A program made the translations under genes and the position numbers. Positions 16,788-25,800 of a stretch of DNA of 64,000 bases are shown here, piece after piece; the first letter of the stretch is position 1, and each line of letters begins with the position of its first letter. The stretch covers positions 1 to 64,000 of the forward strand of contig JABSQZ010000009.1 in assembly GCA_013215505.1 (NCBI GenBank), in the 5' to 3' direction. The DNA comes from Oceanospirillaceae bacterium. GTDB taxonomy: Bacteria; Pseudomonadota; Gammaproteobacteria; Pseudomonadales; Balneatricaceae. The notes below the pieces were generated by a model. The model was not told where the DNA came from. It was given only the letters and a program-made list of their open reading frames with translations, and searched no databases.

Positions 16788-18011
16788 ATGAATTCAGATG
16801 TAATGGCTGACAATGCACAAGACTTCTCAATTTTTGATGAAGTAATTGATAGAAAAGGCACCAACTCCATCAAATGGGATTACGCCAGCAAGCTACTAAC
16901 CGAAGATGAAACTGCAGCTAACCCTTTGCCTATGTGGGTCGCCGACACTGATTTCAAAGCACCAGCTGCGGTTATCTCAGCATTAACTGAGGCCGTTCAG
17001 CACGGCGTGTTCGGCTACAGTGGTGGCCCAACAGAAAGCTACACCCGAGCGATTACAGACTGGCAGGCAAAGCGTTTTGGCTGGGATGTATCACCTGACT
17101 GGCTGATGCAAACTTCCGGCATTATCACGACACTTAAAACCATCGTCCAGGCATTTTCTTCCGCGGGTGATTCGGTGCTGATTCAACCTCCTGTCTACGC
17201 CCATTTTCATGATGACATGCAACTTAACGGCCGCCACTTAGCCTACGCACCATTGGAATACACTGACTCTGGATACCGTTTTAACGAGGCGTCGTTTGAA
17301 GCTGCGATTGCGCCAGACACCAAAATATTTATTCTCAGCAACCCTCACAACCCAACCGGTAACGTATGGTCGGAAGAGGAGTTAAGGTCAATGGGAGAGA
17401 TTTGCGCCAAGCACAATGTATTAGTAGTCAGTGATGAAATCCACCAAGATTTAATCATGAGTTTAGATAAAAAGCATATTCCCTTTGCCTCTTTGAGCGA
17501 CAGTTTTGCGCAAAACAGCATTACTTGTACCGCACCGAGTAAAACTTTCAATTTGCCAGGGTTACAATGTGCCAATGTATTTATTCCCAATCGACGTATT
17601 CGCGAAGAGTTAACACGTCAATACGAAAGAAATTTATTCCCGTTTGTAAATATCATGGGCGCGGTCGCTGCACAAGCAGCTTACACTCACGGTGAAGTAT
17701 GGTTAGAAGAAATGCTCAGCTATGTGCGCCAAAATCATCACAATTTCGCCAGCGGTATCCACCGTGAAACCACTAAAATCAAAGTGCTACCCACTGATTC
17801 TTTGTATCTAGCATGGATGGATTGTCGCGGTTTAAATATGGATGCAGAGACTTTAAACAAATTTATGCTGACTAAAGCCCGAGTATGGCTGGATAAAGGT
17901 CAAAAATTTGGCCTCGAAGGACATGGTTTTATGCGAGTGAATTTGGGCTGTAGCCGGTTCACGGTAGATGAGGCGATCCAAAGAATCACAACTGCTGTTG
18001 CTAGTTTATAA
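16788..18011 (+). CDS. MalY/PatB family pyridoxal-phosphate C-S lyase
   Basis: A protein of about 407 residues with the fold-type I PLP aminotransferase architecture. FDEVIDRKGTNSIKWD near the N-terminus and NPLPMWVADTDFKAP are signatures of the MalY/PatB cystathionine beta-lyase branch. FILSNPHNPTGNVW and VVSDEIHQDLI carry the cofactor-contacting residues, and Lys252 in APSKTFNLPGLQC is the Schiff-base lysine. The enzyme should cleave cystathionine or related thioethers to pyruvate, ammonia and a thiol. I prefer the ATG preceded by taggaaa over an upstream TTG at 16764. It is solitary and followed by a terminator. Confidence 0.88.
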   Translation: MNSDVMADNAQDFSIFDEVIDRKGTNSIKWDYASKLLTEDETAANPLPMWVADTDFKAPAAVISALTEAVQHGVFGYSGGPTESYTRAITDWQAKRFGWDVSPDWLMQTSGIITTLKTIVQAFSSAGDSVLIQPPVYAHFHDDMQLNGRHLAYAPLEYTDSGYRFNEASFEAAIAPDTKIFILSNPHNPTGNVWSEEELRSMGEICAKHNVLVVSDEIHQDLIMSLDKKHIPFASLSDSFAQNSITCTAPSKTFNLPGLQCANVFIPNRRIREELTRQYERNLFPFVNIMGAVAAQAAYTHGEVWLEEMLSYVRQNHHNFASGIHRETTKIKVLPTDSLYLAWMDCRGLNMDAETLNKFMLTKARVWLDKGQKFGLEGHGFMRVNLGCSRFTVDEAIQRITTAVASL

Positions 18012-18020
18012 GCTTGACCT

Positions 18021-18042
18021 AAGCCCTACGGGGCTTTCATTG
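18021..18042 (+). terminator. Rho-independent terminator of the MalY-like gene
   Basis: aagccc, loop tacg, gggctt, followed by tcattgtcttt. It lies 10 bases after the stop codon and is short but GC-rich. It also overlaps the end of the minus-strand fragment at 18026-18157. Confidence 0.6.
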
Positions 18043-18157
18043 TCTTTGTTGGATCTATTATCAGCACATCTCGGGTAATATTCCTGTTCAGAGCCTCTGA
18101 TAAGTCCCTAGTTTTGTAGACGTATTTTGGGTTCTCAAAGTAGCGTTTATCAGGCCC
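18026..18157 (-). pseudogene. C-terminal fragment of an unrecognised gene
   Basis: An open minus-strand stretch reads PDKRYFENPKYVYKTRDLSE, ALNRNITRDVLIIDPTKTM, then KAP and a stop. The composition looks coding but there is no start. Upstream the frame runs into a repeat A-like end (ggcagcaatgtgtcaagtgcagac on the plus strand near 18165-18190), the same situation as the ParE fragment at 9198. The rest of the gap to 18469 has no gene. Confidence 0.35.
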
Positions 18158-18469
18158 GTTAGAACGGCAGCAATGTGTCAAGTGCAGACCCTTTAGACCT
18201 GATCTCTATACCTTAATCTAGGTTGTTTTGTTGTAAAATTTTTCCCGTTAAATTACTCAAATCCCCATAGTATGGGACATTGTTGTTCTCAGAAGTGTTT
18301 CAATTTTCGAGTTCTCAAAGCAGTCGCATAATCTTGATCAGTGAACCTGATTAGTGCGGTGTGGTTTATGTTGTTGGCAGGGCCCGATCAGCAGCGGTCA
18401 TTAAAAACATTTTGAACAGTAATCTGCTGAACCCGGTCTAAGTTATCTTTTGCAACTTAATGCTCTTTG

Positions 18470-18928
18470 TTAAGAGCGGCGAACCGATAAAAAAACACCA
18501 ACAATCATAAGAGCTATTCCACACAAACGCTGGATTGAAAGAGAATAACGTGGTGCACCTAAAAGACCGAATTGATCTATGACGACCATGGAAATGAGTT
18601 GCCCTAACAAAACAAATGAAATGGCATTACCAACGCCGAACTTTGGAGCTACCCAGGTAATACTCAAAATATAAAATATAACAAACAGACCTCCACAATA
18701 AAAAAATAGAGGTATTGGCTTGTGAATGGGCATCGTAGGGATACCCTTTGATAACAGCAAATATATCGTGGAAACTAAACCTCCAACAATAAATAAAATG
18801 GTAGTGGCCAATGCAGGACTGTTCAGTTTAGTTCCTAAGCTACCATTTAAGGCCGCCATAACAGGGATTCCAACCCCAGCGATACTCATTAATAGTGCAT
18901 AAAATATGGGTTGTTGAAAAAAACTCAT
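18470..18928 (-). CDS. YdcZ/DUF606-type DMT transporter subunit
   Basis: A 152-residue membrane protein with five predicted helices, matching the half-size DMT family DUF606 (PF04657, YdcZ). Typical features are IAGVGIPVMAALNGSLGTKL near the N-terminus, ILFIVGGLVSTIYLLL, FVLLGQLISMVVIDQFGLLG and the ending GIALMIVGVFLSVR. These proteins are thought to work as dimers; the substrate is unknown. Full family length. Upstream of its start there is ~220 bp before the neighbouring operon, without an obvious shared promoter. Confidence 0.82.
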   Translation of the reverse strand: MSFFQQPIFYALLMSIAGVGIPVMAALNGSLGTKLNSPALATTILFIVGGLVSTIYLLLSKGIPTMPIHKPIPLFFYCGGLFVIFYILSITWVAPKFGVGNAISFVLLGQLISMVVIDQFGLLGAPRYSLSIQRLCGIALMIVGVFLSVRRS

Positions 18929-19146
18929 TCCGATATGACCTTGCTGATGTTATGTTTATTAGAGGATGGGGGTTCAATGCTTGCTTAAAGGCTCAAAATT
19001 TGATGTTAACCGAGCGTTGATGTGAATCTCAAAACTGGATTTGACATGCAAGTTTTAGCACAGCATGCATGTCATTTAGGTTTTAAGGATTCACAGCATT
19101 AGAGGTATGCAATCTAAGACGCCACTAAAGCATCTTTAATATCTCA

Positions 19147-19353
19147 TTAGCTACTCGTTTGCTTACGCAGCTGGGTAACTTGATCGAAGCCGATACCCCA
19201 GTTATCTGTATTGATTTCATCTATGACCACAAAAGTAGTGGCCGGATTTTTATCTAATACATCCACCATTAATTGAGTACAGCCTTTGATAATTGCTTTT
19301 TTTTGATCATTAGTGACACCTTCATCGGTAATCTTTACATTAATATACGGCAT
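19147..19353 (-). CDS. 4-oxalocrotonate tautomerase family protein
   Basis: A 68-residue protein beginning MPYINVKITDEGVTNDQKK. After removal of Met the catalytic proline (Pro1) is exposed, as in 4-oxalocrotonate tautomerase. TTFVVIDEINTDNWGIG is the usual second half. It forms small hexameric or dimeric enzymes acting on enol/keto substrates. It is the last gene of a four-gene operon, 23 bp after the DsbA-like gene, with ggataaaatc as ribosome site. The physiological substrate is unknown. Confidence 0.85.
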   Translation of the reverse strand: MPYINVKITDEGVTNDQKKAIIKGCTQLMVDVLDKNPATTFVVIDEINTDNWGIGFDQVTQLRKQTSS

Positions 19354-19376
19354 GATTTTATCCTTTTGGTTAAATG

Positions 19377-20054
19377 TTATAGGGCTAGTTTCGGTTTATT
19401 AGTCGGTTCATCAATAAGCTGCATCAAAGTTTTTTCAAAAAAATCTACTGAGTTGGAACCGGAAATAATCTCAGTTTCGTTAATGATAAAAGCGGGAATG
19501 CTGCGGATATCAAAAGCTTTATAGCGTGCAACTTTGTCATCTAACTGTTGGTTTAACTGCATTGACGTTAGTGCTGCTTTGGTTTCTTTGCGATCTAAGC
19601 CTATTTCTTCAGCAATATTTAATAATAGGGTTAAGTTACTAATGTCCTCACCGTCGTTAAAATAGCCGACAATTAAGCGTTCGTTCAACGTCGTTTGTTT
19701 ATTGAAACGTTCCGCCCAATGCATTAGTAGATGCGCATTTCGGGTGTTGTAGTAAAATTTGCGTTTCGAGAAATCAATGCTGACGCCTGAATGGGCAGCA
19801 GTTGTCACCAAGGATTTTTGATAATCCATTAGTTTGCGCTCATCCCAGCCAAATTGACGGTGAAAGTAGCCGGCTATCGATTCGCCATTTTCACCCATAT
19901 CTCGATTAAGCTCAAAAGGTAGGAAGCGAAAATCTACCTCAATGTTTAAATTAGCGATGGCCGTTTTAATGTTGTTGTAGCCAATTGGGCACCATGAGCA
20001 AACAATGTCGTGGACCATTTCAATCTTTAATATGTTTGTAGTTAATGTACTCAT
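19377..20054 (-). CDS. DsbA-family oxidoreductase, FrnE-like
   Basis: A 225-residue cytoplasmic protein of the DsbA-like thioredoxin fold without signal peptide. The active site CSWC lies near residue 19 (HDIVCSWCPIGYNN), as in FrnE/2-hydroxychromene-carboxylate-isomerase-like proteins. The later blocks RNAHLLMHWAERFNK and FDIRSIPAFIINETEIISG (cis-proline loop RSIPAF) complete the fold. Probably a cytosolic thiol oxidoreductase or isomerase responding to oxidative or electrophile stress. Its ATG shares one base with the stop of the preceding gene (TAATG), implying translational coupling. It is part of the GST operon. Confidence 0.87.
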   Translation of the reverse strand: MSTLTTNILKIEMVHDIVCSWCPIGYNNIKTAIANLNIEVDFRFLPFELNRDMGENGESIAGYFHRQFGWDERKLMDYQKSLVTTAAHSGVSIDFSKRKFYYNTRNAHLLMHWAERFNKQTTLNERLIVGYFNDGEDISNLTLLLNIAEEIGLDRKETKAALTSMQLNQQLDDKVARYKAFDIRSIPAFIINETEIISGSNSVDFFEKTLMQLIDEPTNKPKLAL

Positions 20055-20434
20055 TATTGTTTAGCTCCTATATTGGTATACATTTTGGTTACGATTCGCC
20101 ACTGACCCTGTTCTTTAAGAAGTCCCAGAAAGTCGACATAATTAAATTCAAATAATGGGCATTTAATTTTCGCCATAGCTTGGTCTTGCACTACATCGAT
20201 GGACAATATTTCAAATGCAAAGGGCTTGTTTAGCGCGGCTGGTACCGGACGACTGGAAACGTCTGTTAACCACTGGTTTAATGAGCGTCGGGCACCGGGT
20301 GCTTTGAGCCATGCATCAGGGTGAAATTGCGCTGCTAACTTATCGACATCCCCGTGATGCAGACCATCGAAATAGTTTTGCAAAATAGCAGTGATGCTGC
20401 TGAAGTCACTTGTATCTTTGGGAATACTTTTCAT
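20054..20434 (-). CDS. NTF2-like (SnoaL/lumazine-binding type) protein
   Basis: A protein of about 126 residues starting MKSIPKDTSDFSSI. I chose this start because aggagtaaac precedes it perfectly; the longer frame to 20479 adds 15 unlikely residues. AILQNYFDGLHHGDVDKLAA, QFHPDAWLKAPGARRSLNQW and the strands KIKCPLFEFNYVDFLGLLK show the cone-shaped NTF2 fold of the Lumazine_bd_2 or SnoaL-like group. Such proteins bind or transform small hydrophobic molecules. It lies between the GST and FrnE-like genes; stop and next start overlap. Confidence 0.8.
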   Translation of the reverse strand: MKSIPKDTSDFSSITAILQNYFDGLHHGDVDKLAAQFHPDAWLKAPGARRSLNQWLTDVSSRPVPAALNKPFAFEILSIDVVQDQAMAKIKCPLFEFNYVDFLGLLKEQGQWRIVTKMYTNIGAKQ

Positions 20435-20506
20435 GTTTACTCCTATTCGCCTGGTGTATAGCTGAGAAGGCATAGACAAAAATGTTTATGCCTTGCTGAT
20501 AAGCTG

Positions 20507-21130
20507 TTAGTTGCTGGTATTTTTCTTGGATGACACTGCCTGCTCTGCTTCATCTGCCTTTTTAAAGCTGGACATGGCTTGCACGGCATCTAGCATTTGT
20601 GTCGTTTTTTCGCCAAAGACTATCTTGACCGGGAAATATGCCCCCCAACGAGAGTAAACAGTGAGCATTATATCTGCCGCTGAAGGGCTATCTCCGCCCA
20701 GGAAATTTTTGTTTTTTAACTGGTTTTCAACGACTTCCCACAACTGGTTAATACTTTCAGCTGCGCTATCTAAAATGTCTTGCTTTACTTTTTCATCGCT
20801 GACGTTTTGGCTCAAGAAAAATAATCTGCCGTAGGCGGGGTGCATAGTGGCATTGGCAAACATAATGTCTTCAATTGCTTTTTGACGCGGACCTTCTTCT
20901 CCAGGGAAAAGTGAGCTTTTATGCTTACTCAGAATATGCAGCATAATTGCAGCGCCTTCCGTTAGCGTTTGCTCGCCATCAACCAATGTCGGAACAGCAC
21001 CTACTGGATTAATTTCTTTAAAGTTATCTAATTGTTGTACGTCAATAATTTTAACGTCTTGCTGTAACTCGTGTAGTACAACTTGAGTCGCTACAGAACA
21101 GGCGCCTTGTGAATAATAAAGTGTGTACAT
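20507..21130 (-). CDS. Glutathione S-transferase
   Basis: A 207-residue protein with the N-terminal thioredoxin-like half (MYTLYYSQGACSVATQVVLH; the SQGACS motif is that of bacterial beta-like GSTs) including the cis-proline site NPVGAVPTLVDGE and the glutathione-contact TEGAAIMLHIL. The C-terminal helical half includes FLGGDSPSAADIMLTVYSRW. It should conjugate glutathione to electrophiles. It is the first gene of an operon continuing with NTF2-like, FrnE-like and tautomerase genes, and is divergent from a LysR gene. aggagaac precedes the ATG. Confidence 0.9.
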   Translation of the reverse strand: MYTLYYSQGACSVATQVVLHELQQDVKIIDVQQLDNFKEINPVGAVPTLVDGEQTLTEGAAIMLHILSKHKSSLFPGEEGPRQKAIEDIMFANATMHPAYGRLFFLSQNVSDEKVKQDILDSAAESINQLWEVVENQLKNKNFLGGDSPSAADIMLTVYSRWGAYFPVKIVFGEKTTQMLDAVQAMSSFKKADEAEQAVSSKKNTSN

Positions 21131-21239
21131 AATGTTCTCCTAAAAGATTAAATAACTTGAATTTGTAATCTCGCTGGTCAGTGATTTAAGCCTGCCTCAA
21201 TGCGATGGAAGGATAATAAACTCTTAATTTGTTTTCATA

Positions 21240-21281
21240 TATATGCATAATGTGCATATACTGTTTTCAAATTGAGAACAG
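21240..21281. promoter_or_regulatory. Two adjacent dyads in the GST operon/LysR intergenic region
   Basis: Dyad 1 is tatatgca-taatg-tgcatata (21240-21260, perfect 8-bp arms). Dyad 2 is ctgttttc-aaatt-gagaacag (21261-21281, one mismatch). They lie between the start of the GST gene (21130) and the divergent LysR start (21359), where a LysR-type regulator would be expected to bind. That the neighbouring LysR protein uses them is inference. Confidence 0.5.
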
Positions 21282-21358
21282 TCATGGATGTGTCATTGGC
21301 CATGTAATAACGGAGCCAGGTTATATGAGAGTGATATTGAGGTTAAAAAGGCGAGTGA

Positions 21359-22243
21359 ATGGATAAATTGCGGGCTATCCAGCTGTTTGTACGGCTGGCT
21401 GATTTAGGTAGTTTTACTCGGGTAGCTGAACAAGTGAATTCTTCCAAATCGATGATTAGTAAGGAAATCGGTCGGCTTGAGGCTGATTTAGGAGCGCGTT
21501 TATTGCACCGCTCTACCCGTAACGTACAACTTACCCATGTGGGTGAAGGTTACTTGCAGCGCGCCCGAGAAATATTATCAAAACTGGATGATGCAGATAG
21601 TTTTGTGCAAGATTTACAACAGAACCTTCGGGGCAAGCTTAAAATAAATGCGCCGATGGCACTTGGTATCACTGACTTGTCGTATTTATTTGCTGACTTT
21701 ATGCGGGATAACCCTGAAATTGAGCTAGATATCCATTTAGGAGATGAGAGTGTCGATTTGGTAGAGCAAGGTTTTGATTTAGGCTTTAGAGCGTCAAGCA
21801 AACCTATAGATTCGAACTATGTGGGTAGGCCACTGACCCGATTTACCTATAGAGTGTGCGCATCACCAAGCTACCTTGAGAAGCACAGCGCAATAGCACT
21901 GCCCAGAGACCTTAAAGATCATAATTGTTTTATTTACAGCTACTTTCAAGGGAAAAATGTCTGGCCAATCGAAGATGGGGTCACAGTGTCTGGCAACTTA
22001 CGAGTGAATAATACTATGTTCATGATGGAGTCGATTAAGCAAGGTTTGGGGCTAGGTTTTATCCCTGACTTTGTTTGTCAGCAGGCAATTGATGATGGTC
22101 AGGTCGTAGAAGTATTAGCAGACTCGAAAAAACCGATGTTAACTTTGTATGCGTTATACCCGGTACGATATTTCGTACCGACTAAATTAGTACAGTGCAT
22201 TGAGTATTTGGAGCAATGGTTTGCCGATAAGAATAAGGCCTGA
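21359..22243 (+). CDS. LysR-family regulator, divergent from the GST operon
   Basis: A 294-residue protein. The N-terminal winged helix MDKLRAIQLFVRLADLGSFT and VAEQVNSSKSMISKEIGRLE, with LLHRSTRNVQLTHVGEGYLQ, belongs to the CrgA/DhcR-like branch. The effector domain follows (LKINAPMALGITDLSYLFAD, VDLVEQGFDLGFRASS, SIKQGLGLGFIPDFV). Its head-to-head position with the GST operon, and the dyads between them, suggest it controls that operon and itself in response to an electrophilic or redox ligand. The gene is full length. Confidence 0.88.
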   Translation: MDKLRAIQLFVRLADLGSFTRVAEQVNSSKSMISKEIGRLEADLGARLLHRSTRNVQLTHVGEGYLQRAREILSKLDDADSFVQDLQQNLRGKLKINAPMALGITDLSYLFADFMRDNPEIELDIHLGDESVDLVEQGFDLGFRASSKPIDSNYVGRPLTRFTYRVCASPSYLEKHSAIALPRDLKDHNCFIYSYFQGKNVWPIEDGVTVSGNLRVNNTMFMMESIKQGLGLGFIPDFVCQQAIDDGQVVEVLADSKKPMLTLYALYPVRYFVPTKLVQCIEYLEQWFADKNKA

Positions 22244-22427
22244 TTTATATTAGTGGCATTATCTTTTGGCTTGAATTTGAAGGGGGTGGATTGAAATTAC
22301 TTATTCGCCACAGTGCCGTGAAATTCTAAAAGTGGGCTATTAAAACTGTCACGACATCTTCTGAAAAAATCGCCCGCCAAGGCGCGCTTAATACAAGGCT
22401 GATATATTCCTATTTCAGCAGCTTCTG

Positions 22428-22910
22428 CTGTGTGTCAAGTCCGGCCATTGCCGGGGCTGATTAGTCAGTGTGGGATCTGTTCATCGCAGCGGCGGTATCG
22501 GCCATTAACGAAGTAATCCAATTAAACCCACTGTTGTACCAGAAAGGAAATTTTCTCTGGGAGCAATTATGTGATTCGTGATATGTCACTGCTTTTATTA
22601 CTACCGCAGAATGTTGCGGTAGCTTGTTCGACCCTTCCTAAAGTTGATGAATGGCCTTGCATTGAATCCATAGTATTAAAACATAGGCAGATCTTCGGAA
22701 TTAGGACTCTGGAAGCTATAAGCCAAGTCTTGCTATCATTAGAGCCACCGCAATATCCTTAGGTAGCACATAGCTTATGTATAAATCTTCAGCGGCTGAT
22801 AAAATTTAGACCTGTGCAAGGTGGGGCCTTTAGTTATTGTGAAGGCGGTGTATATAAGTTAAATCAGACAGCTATAAGGCTTATTGAAGTCCCTCCAGGC
22901 GTACCAGTTT
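22428..22910. repeat. Dispersed repeat C, copy 2
   Basis: Strongly similar to 9408-9960, including cgaagtaatccaattaaacc, gtgattcgtgatatgtcact, the gctaccgca/tgcggtagc hairpin and the junction to agtccctccaggcgtaccag, where repeat B would begin but only its first ~20 bp are kept. It has an internal deletion relative to copy 1. No coding content. Confidence 0.7.
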
Positions 22911-22960
22911 CACTTCCCAACACACCCTCATAGTTCTCCCAACCCTTGTAAATAAGGATT

Positions 22961-23179
22961 AAGACTGAATATTTAAAAGCGAATGTGCGAGCTTTGGTCG
23001 AACATCCCTTTAGAATCATCAAATGCCATTTTGGATTTAGAACGGCAGGTTATCGTGGATCGTCAAAGAATGAGAACAAACTGGCGCTCCTGTTTGCTTT
23101 GGTAAACATTGTCGGAGTGTGTCACTTGTTGAGCACTAGGATGAATCCGTCTACAAGGCTGGAAAGCACAAAAAACTGA
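22961..23179 (+). pseudogene. IS5-family transposase, C-terminal fragment
   Basis: The plus strand reads [20 protein letters not shown] and [20 protein letters not shown], then FALVNIV. This is the conserved C-terminal motif (VEHPFR-IK--FGF---RYRG--KN) of IS5-type DDE transposases. The catalytic part is missing, so it is dead. The end of the element is no longer recognisable, and 23180-23444 shows no gene. Confidence 0.8.
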
Positions 23180-23444
23180 CTATTTTGGTAGCATATTGCC
23201 TTATTTTGGCAAGAAAAATGCGCTTTACAGCCAACGCTTGCAGAGAAGTTATAGATGGGAGCTCTGATAAATTAATCGCTGCTTACTTAGATCTAACCCC
23301 TTATAATCAGAACTAATATATATGAATGTCCAGTAGATTCACTGAGAGATTCGCACGTAAAATGGTAATATACATTCGTATATTTAAACTCCCTATCGGC
23401 TGTTGTATTAAACCGGCATCGGTATTTTCAAAGGAAATCTATTT

Positions 23445-24026
23445 ATGGCGTTTAAGATGTCTAAGAGGTCGTTGTTCGCAATTTTATTGCGCTCCAAGTG
23501 GTGGTATAGCGTATTAATTGGTCTGTTCATTCTAGCGGCCAGTTTGCTTATTACAGATGCGAAGTACGTGATTCTCAGCATTAGCGTTACGCTGCCATTT
23601 TTTGGAATAGGAGGGTACGCGGCTTTTAAGCAGTTTCAGCAACCTTCAGAAAAACGCGTTTTGGAAGTTACTCAACAAGCGAAAAAAATGCCGGCTGGGG
23701 TCATCGCACAAAAAATAGCGGCTAACTATATAAACAATGGCTACGAGTCTAATGCGTTTAAAGGTAATGGCGCTGATTTGGAACTGATCCAGGGTAGTCG
23801 AAAATTACTGTTGTGCAGTAAACGATTTAAAGCGGCTAATACGGGGATAGAACCTTTGAAATTATTTGTTGCTGCGGGCGAAAAAACTGCAGCAACGGGG
23901 TATTTGTACGTGACCTTGGGTGAGATATCAGCTACTGCCCGCGATTATGCTGAAAAGAACCATATCGAATTCATTCAGGCTAACAGACTCGCGACGCTAT
24001 TTGATGGCAAGGCGAAGATTGACTGA
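23445..24026 (+). CDS. Membrane-anchored Mrr-like restriction endonuclease-fold protein
   Basis: A 193-residue protein with two N-terminal membrane helices (about residues 18-37 and 43-62), then a cytosolic domain with AAFKQFQQPSEKRVLEV, NYINNGYESNAFKGNGADLE, LIQGSRKLLLCSKRFKAA and an ending YAEKNHIEFIQANRLATLFD. This is the PD-(D/E)xK Mrr-like fold. The acidic residue in GADLEL and the lysine in LLCSKRFK would be the catalytic pair, with the usual Q/E replaced by C/S. It may cleave or merely bind DNA at the membrane; many relatives are annotated only as restriction endonuclease-like. aaagga precedes the ATG. Solitary. Confidence 0.7.
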   Translation: MAFKMSKRSLFAILLRSKWWYSVLIGLFILAASLLITDAKYVILSISVTLPFFGIGGYAAFKQFQQPSEKRVLEVTQQAKKMPAGVIAQKIAANYINNGYESNAFKGNGADLELIQGSRKLLLCSKRFKAANTGIEPLKLFVAAGEKTAATGYLYVTLGEISATARDYAEKNHIEFIQANRLATLFDGKAKID

Positions 24027-24822
24027 AAAAAGCATAAAGTCGCAGGGGCTCGCGGTCAGGTCTTTTATTAATGAAGGTCTTTAATCTTTTGTAGTATAAA
24101 TGCACGCAGAGCCCAACGACGCAGCCGCCAGGTTCCTTGTAGTGCCGCAGGAGCAATTTACTCAATGGATAAGTGCAGCGACAGGGCGTCACGGAGCGCG
24201 AAGCTAGGGTTGCGACTGTATGGACGCAGAAGGTAGAACAACGCAGGGAGCAGTTGTCGAGATGGCCTATTTGTCCAAGTCTACACAGTCAGCAAAGTAG
24301 TCCTAAGCTTGCCTTTTCCCCTACTGCAATGGATTAAAAATGGGCAATACTATATGCACGAGAGCTATAGTTGGACTGCTATCTTAATGATGCCCACTAT
24401 AGGCAGGTACTCTGATATAGGGTTTCAGCCTATTTAATAGTTTCTACAATTCGTAGAAACTTGTAGACGACACCGCGCTAGCTACACTGAACGGGCTCAC
24501 AAAGAGAGTAGTAGCAATGCTAAAAGCCTACCGATTAAGACTATAGACGGCATCAACGCCAAGACTTTTTACGGCAAATCAGTCACAGTCTTTCTGAGGA
24601 AAATCAACACGGTGGTATAAGGTTGCAGGCGCCTTTAAGCTCTAGCTTGCCAGCTCATAATAAACATCATGTTCGGCCAAGTCCCTTAGTCGTATAAGAA
24701 TGGGCCGTGTTAGTGTCAGTATTACGCAATAAATAGATGCGAAAACAATCATCTATAATGCGCCAAATCATCAAGGTTATGTTTAGTTTTACAATAAGGT
24801 AAATAGTCCGAGGTAGTTACCG
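24027..24822. other. Long non-coding stretch
   Basis: No supported gene on either strand. A small perfect hairpin tttctac-aattc-gtagaaa lies at about 24441-24459. The GC-richer part 24040-24260 has scattered short inverted repeats (cgcagg/ccgcgg-like) but no clear element boundary. The last ~100 bp should hold the promoter of the binding-protein gene at 24823. Confidence 0.5.
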
Positions 24823-25683
24823 ATGAAGGGCCCCGTTTTCTTGCTGTGCTCAATGATTGCTTGCGGCTCTATTATCGCCGCCGAGCCAGTGGCAAAAGAG
24901 CAGTTAACTTGGGCTGTGGTTCACTGGCCACCAATAATGATACTTACAGGGAAAGATAAAGGGCTAGGTCGATATGATATCTACTTAAAACTATTTAAAA
25001 AACATATGCCTATGTACGAGCATAGCAGCAGAGAAATGAATTGGAAAAGGATGTGGTCGGGGATTAAAAAAGGCCACAAAATTTGTAACATCCTCGCCTT
25101 TAAAACCGCAGAGAGGGAGCTAACGACTGAGTTTTCCATCCCATCGTCTATTACCTTGCCAAATCGAATTATACTGAAAAAATCGAGTTTAGAATCGCTT
25201 GGTAGTCCAGCATCTATTTCTATCGTTGAACTGATGCACAACCCAACACTTTCGGGGGTGCTGCAAAGCGCCAGGTCTTACTCCCCGATTCTCGATCGAC
25301 TTCTGGATAAACACGAGCTAGGCTCCAATATAAACAGGTCTTTAGTCGATGCTGAGCATTTAATTAAAATGTTAGTCAGAGGCAGATTTGATTACATGAT
25401 CGAGTATCCTTACATCGCTAACTATTTGGCGAAAAAGCAGCCTCATCTGCAAGTTGAGCTCAGCAGTGTGAGAATAGAAGAGATGGAGGCTTTTTCGATT
25501 AGTTATTTAGCTTGCCCGAAAAATGCCTGGGGGAAAAAAGTAATTGCCGATTACAACCGTACTGTCAAAAAGCTAATACATAGTAGAAAGTACCAGAGTA
25601 TTATGCAAACTTGGCATGACGATCCACTGGAGCTAAAAACTATAAAAGAGGGCTACCGACAGATGCTCAAATTACATCAATAG
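24823..25683 (+). CDS. Periplasmic binding-protein-like, TIGR02285-type
   Basis: A 286-residue exported protein (signal about residues 1-19, ending SIIAAEP). LTWAVVHWPPIMILTGKDKG and GRYDIYLKLFKKHMPMYEH are typical of the TIGR02285-type relatives of family 3 solute-binding proteins. CNILAFKTAERELTTEFSIP and RGRFDYMIEYPYIANYLAKK form the second lobe. No transport genes are near, so the ligand and partner are unknown; a sensory or scavenging role is possible. The gene appears intact and solitary. Confidence 0.75.
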   Translation: MKGPVFLLCSMIACGSIIAAEPVAKEQLTWAVVHWPPIMILTGKDKGLGRYDIYLKLFKKHMPMYEHSSREMNWKRMWSGIKKGHKICNILAFKTAERELTTEFSIPSSITLPNRIILKKSSLESLGSPASISIVELMHNPTLSGVLQSARSYSPILDRLLDKHELGSNINRSLVDAEHLIKMLVRGRFDYMIEYPYIANYLAKKQPHLQVELSSVRIEEMEAFSISYLACPKNAWGKKVIADYNRTVKKLIHSRKYQSIMQTWHDDPLELKTIKEGYRQMLKLHQ

Positions 25684-25689
25684 CGGCAG

Positions 25690-25800
25690 AGTAAATTTAT
25701 TTATCTACAAATAAACCTTGGTCATTCCCCTGTGGGTATTTCTTTGATTAGTAGTTCCCACCACACTGATGTGGACCACCCGATTAGACGCGCTCGCAAC
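25690..25800 (-). pseudogene. Remnant of a RAYT element end
   Basis: The sequence gcagagtaaatttatttatc resembles the element end gggtcagagtaaattgattt seen at 38221 and 42072. The minus strand then reads GPHQCGGNY, a stop, SKKYPQGNDQGL, similar to the RAYT C-terminus SPHQRGGDHKSEKYQHD. Only this terminal piece is left. The following ~290 bp contain inverted repeats (gatgtggaccaccc / ggtgatccaccc) but no gene. Confidence 0.45.

Noticed and set aside
21231-21358. CRISPR or tandem-repeat signal in the GST/LysR intergenic region
   Set aside because: Only two short dyads occur; no regularly spaced repeats were found anywhere in the window.
22571-22762. 63-codon frame in repeat C copy 2
   Set aside because: The corresponding region of copy 1 has stops and frame changes, so the frame is accidental.
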